DNA of 64,000 bases from Gymnogyps californianus (taxonomy: Eukaryota > Chordata > Aves > Accipitriformes > Cathartidae). The notes below the pieces were generated by a model that did not search any database, was not told where the DNA came from, and saw nothing but the letters and a program-made list of their open reading frames with translations. This document shows positions 52,996 through 64,000 of this stretch, piece by piece (position 1 is the stretch's first letter; every line of letters starts with the position of its first letter). The DNA lies in contig NC_059480.1 in NCBI RefSeq assembly GCF_018139145.2, forward strand, positions 9,982,428-10,046,427. Direction: 5' to 3'. A program made the translations under genes and the position numbers.

Positions 52996-55854
52996 AATAT
53001 TCTAAAGACTGGCTAAGAGCATTGTTGTGGTTTCCTTAAACATGTAACACGAAAAATAAATATTTAACTTCATACCAAGAAAAATAACTACTTAACTTAT
53101 AAAGCAAATGTTTGTTTGTTTTTTAAAAGAACTTTTATTATCCCATAAAACTGGAGGAGAATTAGTTGGAGCTACCAAAATTCATCCTTTCTCTGGCACA
53201 GTGTTAAATTAAAACACGTATTAAGATAAACTCTGGGAAGAATTTTCACCAGAAGTTACAACTAAGGCTGGCCTCACGCTTTTGAAGTGAAGTTTTTACA
53301 AATAAGCCACAGCAGAAAAAACAGGCACTACCCCATTGGTTCCCAAAAAGAACTGGTAGCAAATTATTACCCTCTCTCAGAAAAATCCACATTCAACTTG
53401 CATACAACCCCTCAAACGGCATTATCAGCAGCTGGTCCTGCTTCCAGAAGACTTCCATTTCACTAACCCAATGGGAGAGAGTCTGAAACCCAAAACTGGC
53501 ATAGAGGAAAAAAACCCCCAACAAACCACCACACTAGCCTGTTTTCACTCTAACATGCTATTTTTTGTGACAGATCTTACAACTGCAACAGAGTACAACT
53601 GGTCTGTTACCTTGTCAGGGTCCAAGATTTCCATGACATACAAAAACTCCAAAGCTTTTGTCTAGATGTTTCACAAATAAATTTTAAAGAATGAAACACA
53701 CGCAGCTACATGGAAAGCCACTGTTCCCACACAAGAGCAAATGCATTCTCCATTTGCTGCCCTTGCACCAGCCCTGCTGCTTATGGAAATACTGGGAAGA
53801 GAAACGAGCAACTCCGGAGACCAGGGAGGAACGTCCCTCAACCAGTTCTCCCAGTGGCACACTGCATGGCTCTAAGAGACATCATCAGCTGCTAATGAGG
53901 TTTTAAGAATAACATGTCGGTTTGGATGAGGTGCCATTTGTAGAGCAATGTTCTCTATGTTAAATGACCTGAATACGGGTTGAATAGCACAGTGGTTTAA
54001 TGAACTACCCCCTTCTTTAAAATATGATCAAAAGCCTATCAAAACACTACAAAAACTCTCACTGACATCAACAAACTTTGGACAAGAGCCATAAAAACCT
54101 GTATTGCTGACATTTCATCTTCAGGATGTGCAACCTAGTCTGTATTTCTGTAACAGCCACAGCTTGCCACAATCCAAATCCAGTATTTCTGTTCAAATAC
54201 AGGCTAGAAATACAAAGCAAGAACAAATACAGAGAGACCAGAGTTACTTTCAAAAAGATGCCACCCACATCTGGAGTAAAGCAGAATTTTAGGACAGTGA
54301 TAACTTGTTAGAAAATGCATTTCTTATTCCAATTTGCCTCCAGTCCAAGCCAATGACATCTTTCTACTTAGAACCCAGCCAAGAACGGATAACAAAAAAT
54401 AGAACTGCTCCATAACCAGAACACTTTCAGCCTCTAACTCTTTGAAACGATAATATCTCTTTTTCAGCTCACACGAGAGCTTGCACAGGAAGGTATCTCT
54501 TGGCCTGCTCCTGTCTACTCATACACTCCTTTACTTTTCAAACAACTCACTTGAGTAGGAAAAAATGCACATGCATTAAAATTTGAGGTAGGAGTTTAAA
54601 TGAGATAAATGAATTCTTTCTTTTAATGTTTCTCATATTGTTTAGCAAAGAAAAACATTAACTGTTTACCATCAAGAAAGAGTGGAATCAGATACTAAAT
54701 GAATGGGTCAGGCTTCACACACAAATCCTAACTGCTCGCACAAGACAGGTACAAACACAGGCCTTACCAGATAAGCTAGAGAAGCAGGACTCTACTGATT
54801 GCAAACAAACACAGGGTAAAAATATTTAGAGAACTGGAGTGTGGCACTCAGTGGCAGCCTGCATGTCACATGTCGAGGAATGGCCACAAGCGAGATGGAG
54901 AGGACACAAGACTTTGCTCTACTCTGTCTCCTTCACTGGCACCCTGAAGTCCGCACACACAGAATTTCACCAGCTCTGCAGACCTGCAGTCTCAGTCTCT
55001 ACCAGGGATTGCAATAACTTTTTCCGCAGCATATCACTGCGTCTTATGCAGAGGCAGTTAACTTTGATGGCATCTCCACCTAGGTCACAGCTTTCCAGCA
55101 CAGTCTCTCATTCTTTAGTATGTCAGCATTCAGAATAACCACCTGGGAGCCAAGCACATGTTTTATTTGTCTGCATTAAAAATGAAAAAAAAAAACCTCC
55201 ACTTTTTTTTCCTGCTTATGAAGTCAGGCCAGAGAGGTTAAACTGGCTCATCTCCTGCCTCCCAGTTTTGGTATCCTTCCTCTCCCTTCTTTCTCTCAGA
55301 AGCCAGATTGACAGGACAAGAGTAGTATCCAACACCTTCTGCCTCCGAGTCAGACTACACATGTGATAGAGATCAGCAGCAATTCCCACCTGGCTCTGCA
55401 CATACTGTTCACAGGAGGCTTTTGGATTTTTAAGCCAAGAAACCCCTTTCCAAACTCCCTCACAAGAATGACGGACTGTCCCAGGGAGCCAGGAGTTTAG
55501 CTGCCTAAAGCATTCCAGGTTAATTTATTAAATTTTTAATTCAAAACATCAAATGCCTTGAAGATAAGAATTTCTACTGCAAGCTAAGAGTTCAGCAGCT
55601 GAGAATAAAGAGGGAAGAGCCGGAAGCAGTGACCAGTGCCAAAATGTTCATCAACTACCAATATGACACTGGCATGAGCAGAGTTCAATGTAGTCCTGGA
55701 TATAATGCAAAGTATCTCTAGCAAAGGAAGTACTTATACTACTATATTTAATAGTAATGACATGAGTACCTTAGTGGGACATCACTGAGAATACATGAAC
55801 AGGTCTGGCCACCTTGAAGAATGAACCAGTTGCAGAAAAGACTTGCTAACATGA

Positions 55855-56395
55855 CTAGGGAATGAACGTGTTGAAGAGAGTATCTGGGTTGATGTGTCCA
55901 GTTCTCAGATGCCCAGTACAAGTCCACTAACACACTGGATCGAGTCCTGTGCAAGGTCACCAAGATAAGACTGAGGCTGGACGACACAACATATGAGGAA
56001 ATGCTGAGAAAAATACCTTTGTCCACCCTTAAGAAATGAAGGCCGATGGAAAATCTTGCCGGTCTACACCCTACCTAGCAGCAGGGTATAGAGAAGACAG
56101 ACTTTTCTTGGAGATACACTGGCAGGGCATGAGACACAATGAACAGAATTTGCGACAAGGGAAATTCCAATTAAATACAATAAAATAAGTTTTTCACCAT
56201 GAAGGATGGTCAAACACTGGAACAGGGCACCACAGAGACTGTGGGATCTCCATCCTTGGAAAGTCTCAACACTTGACTGGTCAAAGGCCTGAGCAACCTT
56301 ATTTAGTTGGACTTGCTTTGAGCAAGGAGCTAGACTTGATAACTCCGTCAGTTCCTTCCAAACTAACTTATTCCATGACTGTGTAAGAACACAGC
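55855..56395 (+). mobile_element. CR1 LINE 3' fragment
   Basis: The order of recognisable CR1 blocks is intact: 'tgtccagttct', 'cccagtacaag', 'caaggtcaccaagat', 'tgaggaaatgctgaga', 'tttttcaccatgaaggatgg', 'gcaccacagagactgtggga', 'ttggaaagtctcaacacttg', and a terminus 'ccttccaaactaacttattc'. These are the end of the reverse transcriptase region and the 3' UTR. Many substitutions and stops mark it as old and inactive. A further 100 nt upstream may also belong to it. Confidence 0.85.
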
Positions 56396-59300
56396 TTATT
56401 CAGCCTAGCAAACCAGAGCCTGAATTTGTGCCCTGTCTGGGAGAGCCCTAAACACAACCGAAGTGGAAGAGCTACTTAAGCCAAAGGCTAACACAAAGAC
56501 AAGAACAAGAGGCTATAAACTGGCCATTTAGGCCATACAATTTCATTTTGCAGAAGGCTCTGTTTCTAACCTAACATAGAAACATGCAAAAGAGGCTCCC
56601 AATCAGGCTTCTTTCAACTCTAAGTCAGCTGTATAATCCCTGCTTATTATTTCAAGGCAATTTCACTTTGAGGCAGGCTCCATATGCAAAGAGTTCAGCC
56701 AGGAGCAAGGAACCAAAAGGAACAATCTCATTCAATTTCCAAGCATAAGCTTCTACAGCTGCAAAATGGAAAAAGAGGCACAAAATGTGGATAAAGTAAG
56801 AAAGGAAATGCAAAGTAAAATTTGTACATACAGGGACCAGTAAAAATTGTGTTATCTCAGGTGCTGATGTCCCATCACCCCACTCCACCAAACAGAGCAT
56901 CTGCAGATGTATCCTTTTATCTGACAGGAAAGACCCCACAAGAAGAAAACTGATTACTTCCACTAGCAGTATAATAATGTGGCTTCAGATTCTTTTTTTC
57001 TTATCAGTGCCAGGAATCCAATGGCAGTTTTTCCCAAAATAAGAAGCTAAGAATCAGGACTCTGAAAGTTAAAATATTAAGGAAAGGTCTTGGTTGGTTT
57101 TTTTTTTTGTTGTTTTTGTTGTTGTTTTTAAATATTGCTCAAAAAAAATCCCCAAACCTGATGGGTCTAGAGGGAGCAAACCAAGCAGCCTTTCCCCATT
57201 TGATTATGTCATGTATGTCCTAACCATGACATTTCAGAGGCTAAAGCACACAGGGCAAATTATGAATTTCTACACAGAATCCTACTGGCATAACATCAGA
57301 CTCCACAAGACAAGTCACTTCAGAGAAATGGGATCTGTGAGTGTGTAGTGCCAGCTACTATCATACAACAAAAGTTATCCTCTTGATTACAATGAGGGGT
57401 TGATTAGCCCCCAAACCTTTCCTTTCTTAGCAGATCTAGGACCTCAGGGAGGCTCATATTCCCCCTCCTTTTACACTAGCCAGAAAGTCCAAGCTGTATA
57501 ACAGAGCAGCGAGACCACCCATATAACAGCATGCAAAAAACACAAGGTCCCTCAGACCAACAGTCCTCAGTGGGATGTCATAGCCCTTTCAGAAAGGATA
57601 CACCTGGAGCAACTCATACACAGCTCCTCTGCTACCTCTCACGCCCCATCTAAGGAAGTGCCTGAAAACCACAGTTTTGCCCTTATCACCATGGAAAGGA
57701 AAAAGCACCCCAAAAAGGCAAAACAAAACAACAACAAAAAGCATCCTGCACTTTTTAGAAATGATCCTGCTTTGCTTTTTTCACAGCACAATAACGTGCT
57801 CACTGCATCAAACTGAGTAACAGCTATTTTAGCATCTAATGAGCGACACTGTGGTGTTCTGTCCCCTGGACAGCTTTTCTGTGCAACATGTGTTTTTCAT
57901 TTCATGTCTCTTGTCGGGGTTTCACTCCCTTTCTTTTACTTGAACTTCAGAAGAGAATAAAATCGTACAAACCCCAAAACTAACAAACCTGAGTTGCTGG
58001 TATCAGTTAACATTCACATCCACAAGGCTCTTTATTCAACTAAATACAAAATTAGCAAAACCAGCCCAACTGTAAGTTGTTTGGTCTGTATTTATTAAGC
58101 CGTAACACAGTCTCTAAAAACTTGTGTCTTCTGGTTGGCATTTCAGGCAAAAATCTTCAGAAGAATAATATTTTGATTAGTAACATGTGTGTTTTGAAAG
58201 ATTAATACTGAACTCCAAAGGAGATTAAAATATGAGTAGAAACTATGAGCTAAATACACATATGTGCAAAGAGTTTTCATTCTCACTGACGGAAATGCCT
58301 GGTTGCAAATTGTTTGTTTTTACTATTAAAGTCTTAATTGTATCTGCTGTTGACTTTTTTTTTTATTAACTGATATTTATAAAAAAATCCTGTTCCTGTA
58401 GAACCATTTCAGAGCATTACTAATAAAAAAAAAATTGATCTAGTATATAACAGAAGTGATGTCATTCATTATTTTATTATGACACATCTCAAATGAACTT
58501 CCAAGGGATCCTAGTAATTTTAGGTAGGACCCAAACATTAATCTCTTCTCTATTTAGTCTTCCAGGACTTCTCAACCCCAGTAGGAAATAAAGAACAAAG
58601 CAGCCAGACAGCGCTTTTCAAGAAATCGTAATTATTTACGCTTACAAATGTATTGATTTCTTTCAGGGAAGCAATCAGTTCTCTAACTGTGCTGAACATG
58701 CAATTAGATTTTTAAATAGATGACCAACTTCCTGGACCACCCCCTCGTTCTTCTGCTGGCAGCTAGGCATTCAGCAGGCTTATGTTCTTAAGTAACTCCA
58801 GCTGAAAAAGTGCAAATGCATAAGTAAATAATTAAAATGTTACAGACTACATGCTGGAACTTTAGCCCTAAAGATCATTTTATTGTTGTTTTTTAAGGAA
58901 GTAAACACACTGGTTGTCTACACTGCCAAAGCTTTCATTAGAGCATGCAGTATCCAAGTGAATACATGATGATACATACAGATTCCCTTTAAACATACCC
59001 CTTTTTCACATCAAAGAAAAATATTCTCAACTTTCTCTTAGAATTTTGGTAGAAATTAAGATACAGAGATAGCAACTGTTCATTTCTGCTGAAATTTACT
59101 CCAACATATAATTAGTGCTCTAATTAGATTCAAGTCAGAAGTTAACAATCATTTATCACTTTATATGTAATGTTACAATGATTTCATGGTAACACAAAGT
59201 TGCAGCCAACAGAATAATAGCTCTCACCTTGCTGCTGTTTATGCTTTTGTCAAGCAGCTGAGCAAATTAGGAACAGTTACATCTAAATAAAGGCATATAC

Positions 59301-59811
59301 ACACAACTAAACACACACTGTCAGGCATAAGGGTGGACTTGGTTACAATTACTCACTCTCAGTATCAGTGTCTTACTCTTGATGTAGTAATGCTAAATTC
59401 AACATGACTACTGTTCACAAAAGATCAGGTTGGCAATTTACTGAGGAGAGTGTTGGGGCAGATTGTCAGTGGCATACATAAGCACTGGGAAATGGAAGCC
59501 ACAACATTTCAAGTGAGATACCTAGAGAATGTGTCCTCCACCCAGCACAAGCTTATCAGCTGATCTCACCACTCTGTGAAGCAGCACCCTCTGGCTTTCA
59601 AATCTCATTTATCAGCATCTGATTTGAAAAAACCACAAGCTTGAATGCCAGCCATAAAAGACTGCTGCACCCTGGCAGGAGGTACTACCCTAACTAAGTA
59701 AAGACATCTTGCTGAACCAGTATTCACACAACTGTCAGCCAAGAGCAACAGGCATGGTGAAAGGTTAAGGCAGGTTCACTTCTATCTTGGTGTTGCTGCT
59801 ACCCTCGGACT

Positions 59812-59945
59812 GTGGATAGCACTTGCTTGGGGTTTCAAGAGACAAGGGTACAATTCATCTCAAGAAAGTAATGGAGAAGATGGATCCATCATCCTATGCC
59901 ACACGTAGATTTGTCTGGTGATCTGGGAAGCACATCATCAAATGG
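59812..59945 (+). mobile_element. Possible MIR-like SINE
   Basis: 'gtggatagcacttgcttggg' is followed by 'gagacaagggtacaattcatctc', and later by 'tggtgatctgggaagca', in the order of MIR-type SINE blocks. Divergence is high, so this is tentative. Confidence 0.35.
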
Positions 59946-60887
59946 CACTACAATTATTATTTGACTTAGGAGTGCTGAGGAACCCAGCATCTGCCTATGA
60001 CACATGACTTCTAGAAGCTCTAACCTGATCCAGAAGAGCAAACCCCACCAGTATGAGCCCATACTTTCAAGGTAAATGTAATCCTGCTTTCCAACTCGAC
60101 TATGCAGATAGAAATCTGAAGATGTTACACTGCAATAAAAAGAATTAATGGGAAATTCTGTATTTTTTTAACCAGAATCTGCTCGATCTTTTTAAAGTGA
60201 CAAAGATGTTTAAATTCGGCTGTTATTGACATTGTCTATCCCACTGTAGCAACAAATGTTGAAGCCCCAGATGGGTTAATATTTATGAGAAAGTCAACAG
60301 AACATCAAACAGAACAGGAAATAGTGTTTCCTGCCAAACTGTCTAAAAGCAGTCGTACCGTTAGCACTTGCACTTCGCTAGTATTTGCGACTGTTATCTT
60401 ACAGACAGACATGAAAAAACTAAAAAATCTCCTAAGCTGAGCCCACGATAATAGCAATGAGAAAGTATTATTCCTTAGTCATGGTTCAATTTTCATTTAT
60501 TTTTGTACCCTTAAGACAGAGAAAAATATTTTAAAATTGTCCTTGTTAGCTAATGCTAGCAGGATCTGTTTGGCATACTGGTTACAGGGAACACCTGGAG
60601 CTCTGACACAGGCAAAAAGAATCAGACCACTGTCATTCTGCCTTATCTTTTTTGCCCTATATATGTTAACAGCAATTAACTGAATGAAATCATAAGCTGC
60701 CTATTACTTCCATGTATTTTTCTTCAAGAAAGGAAAAAATCTTCATAAACAAGAATCAGAGGAGAACGGTGTGCTAATATGCTAGGCTTTTGGTACTGAA
60801 GGCACCCATCTTAATGTGGTTCCCCTTGAGGCACAGTTGTGTCAATACACAAAGTTGTTAAATCAAAACCTAGCATTTAACTGGACT

Positions 60888-60938
60888 AAAAAAAAAAAAA
60901 AAGACATACACTCCAAAACATAACACACCCCCCCCCCC
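60888..60938 (+). repeat. A15 run and C11 run
   Basis: A 15-nt A run (60888-60902) and an 11-nt C run (60928-60938) sit 25 nt apart. Both are slippage-prone, so the exact lengths may be uncertain in the assembly. Confidence 0.85.
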
Positions 60939-61146
60939 AAAGAATCGCAAAAGAAACACAAATAGGCAGATTTCTAGGCAGCTCCAGCCATTAGTGATCC
61001 AAAGGCTCACGCTTAACAGCCACAACTGAAAGACAAGGAAAGAGATGATCTTCTTGTCCCTAAATATTCCCATTTAGTATCATGTACCTAAGTACTGTAC
61101 CATTACATGAAAATATATCTAGTTCCACTGATTCAAGCCTCCAAGC

Positions 61147-61220
61147 AAAGAGGGAGGGAGGAGGGGGAGAGAGAAGAAAAAAAAAAAAGGAGGGAGGGGG
61201 GGAAGGAAACACGTGAGAGG
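61147..61220 (+). repeat. Homopurine tract
   Basis: About 60 nt of almost pure A/G, with GGGAGGGAGG, a 12-nt A run and GGAGGGAGGGGGGG, ending near a CACGTG E-box. It could form a triplex or quadruplex. Confidence 0.8.
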
Positions 61221-62309
61221 GAAGATTTGGATTTCATTTCTTTAGTTTTAATTCCTGTAATTCTTGTATTTTAAACTATTAATAACCACACATATAAAGA
61301 CTTCTTGTTTTTAAAAGTTTCATCCTTTTAACTGTCAACAGTCAGTTGATACTTGTCCTTTTGTAAAACTGCAGCTGTTTTGCCAGGGCAAAATGGCAAG
61401 GTCCACTTTGCTGCTGTTCCTTGACAGTGATCTTCCTCTTAACACCACTCTTAAAGCACATCCGCCTTCACCTCCGCACTGGTAACACAACCAAGGCTTA
61501 CCAGATGCAATGCAAACTATGCAAGATGGACTCAAGAGGTGCTGCTGGGGCGACGTTAGACCCAGTTACATCAGTTGGAGCCGTGGGTGAGCCGCCACAT
61601 TAAGAAGCAACCCCTCATTGCTGCAGCATACAGGTTTTATACCTCAGCTTTTCAAGCTCGAATTATAAGTCACTTGCTGACTCCCATCTTTATCACACAA
61701 ACAATTCCCCAAAATAAAGAAACTCATATTTTCAAACCTGAATCCCTGCCAGATCCTTTAGGATTAGGAGTCGGGCTCTTCTGAAAAACACACTGGGAAA
61801 TAATGGTAGGAAACAGAAACCCAGAAGTGTTGGGGCACAAAGACCAAGGACAGCAGCCCTTACAGCTGGTTCTAGCACATCTCAGTACCCGTCAGCATGG
61901 CATTTAAATGCCAAGTATCTCTGCTTAAAACCCCCAAAACCATGCATGCCACTTTATTCCAAGGAAACAGATGTTAGCCCTGGCAGCTACCTATTTACTT
62001 AAGTCTATTTAAAGATATGTATAAATCCATTGACACATTCACACATCAAGACATTGCATTGTCTTCCACACTGTACTGAACAGGGAACCACTGATACAGA
62101 AATTCTTTAAGGAAACAGACATAGCCAAGAGGTTCTTCCTTCAAGAAGAGTCACTACCTATTATTTGAATTATATTTTATCTAATGAACAGTCATTCAAA
62201 TAGCAATTATCTATACACCACCATTTGATTAATGTAAAAGTTTACACTAAAGCTAGGAGAGAGGCATATTACCAAACCTAAACACTTTACATTGACAGTA
62301 TGGGGGTGA

Positions 62310-62645
62310 GATGCATGGCTAGACAGAACAACACAGGATAGCTGTTCAGTGAAGAGAAGGAGCAGAGAGATTATCAGTTTGAAGAACTGGCAATGAGAAT
62401 TCCTGGAAGAAGTGGGTTTTAAGATGGCATGGATGGCAAGCAAAGATAGGGTGCCTGACAGACAACTGACATACTGTTCCCTGCATACAGGGGGGCATTA
62501 ATGGAGGCTCAGTGACAAGTGGGAGAAATACACAAAGAGCAACAAGGACTGAGGACTAGAAGGGGCAAGGGCAGCAAAGCAGGGAGTGAGTAGATATGAG
62601 AATGAATAAATGAGAGCAAGATAATGTTTAAGTGCAACATACAGG
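62310..62645 (+). repeat. Probable ancient interspersed repeat, family unassigned
   Basis: The block 'gaagtgggttttaagatggc' followed by 'gttccctgcatacagggggg' and 'aaatacacaaagagcaacaa' resembles a purine-rich old repeat found in several amniotes. No ends, target duplication or coding region can be seen. Confidence 0.3.
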
Positions 62646-64000
62646 CCATGCCTAGTCAATTTGAAGGGTTCTCATTGCAAGAACGTTAAAAAGAAAAAAA
62701 GGAGATAAACCTCATACCAAGGCACGTTAGTTATTGTGTCCTGCTCTACTACTGCTCATCCTGCTTATTGTGACCCAAGTAACTTGGAACTTCCACCTGA
62801 AACTGGTCTGGAAACAGTTATCGCCTTACCCTTTCTGGAGAAAGGATACATAAAAGGCAAGAAGTATTTTATTTCCAACATCCACAGCAAGCTGGAGCTA
62901 TCATTCCTACATAAAAAAATCATCCCATCTTCTTCCATTTCCAAAATGAGCAGACTTAAACCACTTTGATTTGCTGTGTTTCATGAGCTCCAATTCTTTT
63001 CCAAAGTCTACAGAAACACAGGAATGTTTGGGTATGTATTTGAAATATAAAAAGAAGGAGCAGGTTTCTGAAAGACACCGGAAGAAAAGTTATCATCTAC
63101 CTAGACTGCAACTTTTTTTGTGTATATTAGGGATTTCGTAACGTTGCTGTTAAACCACAGGTTATTATTGGACCAGGAAAGAGGATAAGCTGAATTTCTG
63201 CTCATGTATCTCCTGAATTTCCATTTGGCAAGTTCTCCTAACCAACCTCCAAAACAGCTCTCATTGATTCCGGGGAAGCTATGAGGATAAATTCACGCAG
63301 CACTGAAGAGACCAGTATCATTCAATTCTACTTAATGTTCTATGACTTAGTTTCCACCACTGTTTGCAATTTTAGCTGTTTAATGAAATGGTGTCAGCAG
63401 AACAGAAGCACCGTACAATCAGACAGCTCAAAGAGAAAAACAACTGTTACTCATGTAAAAGGCAACTGATGCTTAAAGTGAGATGTGAGCTTTGGAACAG
63501 GCAGATGCTTTTTAGTAACTTGCTATCAGATGAGAGCTGTGTATGATATTTCACTTCTGCATTGTTACTGTAATTGCTGTTTATCCACTGCTGGAAGTCC
63601 ACCTGCTACACATGAATGGAAGGAAAAAAAGTGTGCCTATATATTGACAATGGAGACATGAGATAGCTCAACACATATTTTAGTATGCATTGCAAATATG
63701 TGAATACAAAAGATATGGACCACATGATATTCTGGAATAAATATCAAAGTCTGCTCATTATTGTTTTTAATACTTACTCATCACTCCCTTTCTCTCTGCC
63801 TGCATAATCAGAGGTGTGACCCAGGACTTGTTTTCCCAAGGTCTCTCCCTGCCAATGCACAGTTGTTCTGTACCATGCGCTTTCCTGTATTTTGTTCAGC
63901 ATAGCTTAAAAGTTCAAAGCCATGAAACAGCTGCATCTCAAGGATGGCCAAGTTTTGGCCCCTGAACCACTTTCAAGACTTGAGACCACTTTGAGGCTCT

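Larger units (their letters stand above)
38734..55854. other. Upstream DNA or intron of a longer DOCK10 isoform, part 2
   Basis: No supportable exon. Contents are simple repeats, an A27 run, a perfect 10-bp inverted repeat at 50.28 kb, two decayed amniote repeats at 47.85 and 52.87 kb, and an MIR-like fragment at 52.59 kb. Confidence 0.6.
56396..64000. other. Upstream DNA or intron of a longer DOCK10 isoform, part 3
   Basis: No supportable exon or promoter. Contents are an AT-rich conserved-element candidate (58.07-58.46 kb), a possible MIR-like SINE (59.81 kb), a homopurine tract (61.15 kb) and an unassigned old repeat (62.31-62.64 kb). Confidence 0.6.

Noticed and set aside
1..64000. A prokaryotic-type system, CRISPR array, integrated virus or tRNA cluster
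   Set aside because: Nothing in the window has operon structure, regularly spaced repeats, retroviral LTR/gene order or tRNA-like cloverleaf sequence.

Overview
The window looks like vertebrate, most probably avian (or another sauropsid), nuclear DNA. It is gene-poor and moderately AT-rich, has long introns, and carries 3' ends of CR1-type LINEs, a few decayed MIR-like and other old amniote repeats, and vertebrate GT-AG splice sites. I see no bacterial, viral or CRISPR-like content. Most open reading frames in the window are chance frames in intronic DNA.

The one gene I can support is the 5' part of DOCK10 on the minus strand (DOCK-D/zizimin subfamily, guanine nucleotide exchange factor for Cdc42/Rac). 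Three coding exons are visible in transcription order: an alternative first exon of 34 codons (24252-24353), exon 2 of 40 codons (13204-13323) and exon 3 of 30 codons (5052-5141). All three junctions are phase 0 with good consensus sites. Joined, they give the first 104 residues, which resemble the N-terminal region of mammalian DOCK10. The rest of the gene continues below position 1. The GC-rich first exon of the long mammalian isoform was not found, so it is probably beyond 64000, lost, or too diverged for me to see.

Upstream of the first exon (24354-24623, read on the minus strand) is a promoter-like arrangement: an octamer ATTTGCAT, a GC box, a TATA-like element, a TTCN4GAA (STAT6-type) site overlapping an ETS-like core, and two short upstream ORFs. 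Octamer plus TATA is typical of B-cell promoters, and mammalian DOCK10 is reported as IL-4-inducible in B lymphocytes, so this is the most interesting signal in the window.

Layout: 1-5051 is intron 3. 5142-13203 is intron 2, with a homeobox-motif-rich conserved-element candidate near 8.1-8.45 kb. 13324-24251 is intron 1, with a CR1 fragment. 24624-64000 is upstream DNA or intron of a longer isoform; it has two more LINE fragments, small G-rich tracts, simple repeats, one CpG-dense patch at 38.45-38.73 kb, and several low-confidence ancient repeats. No RNA gene was recognised.
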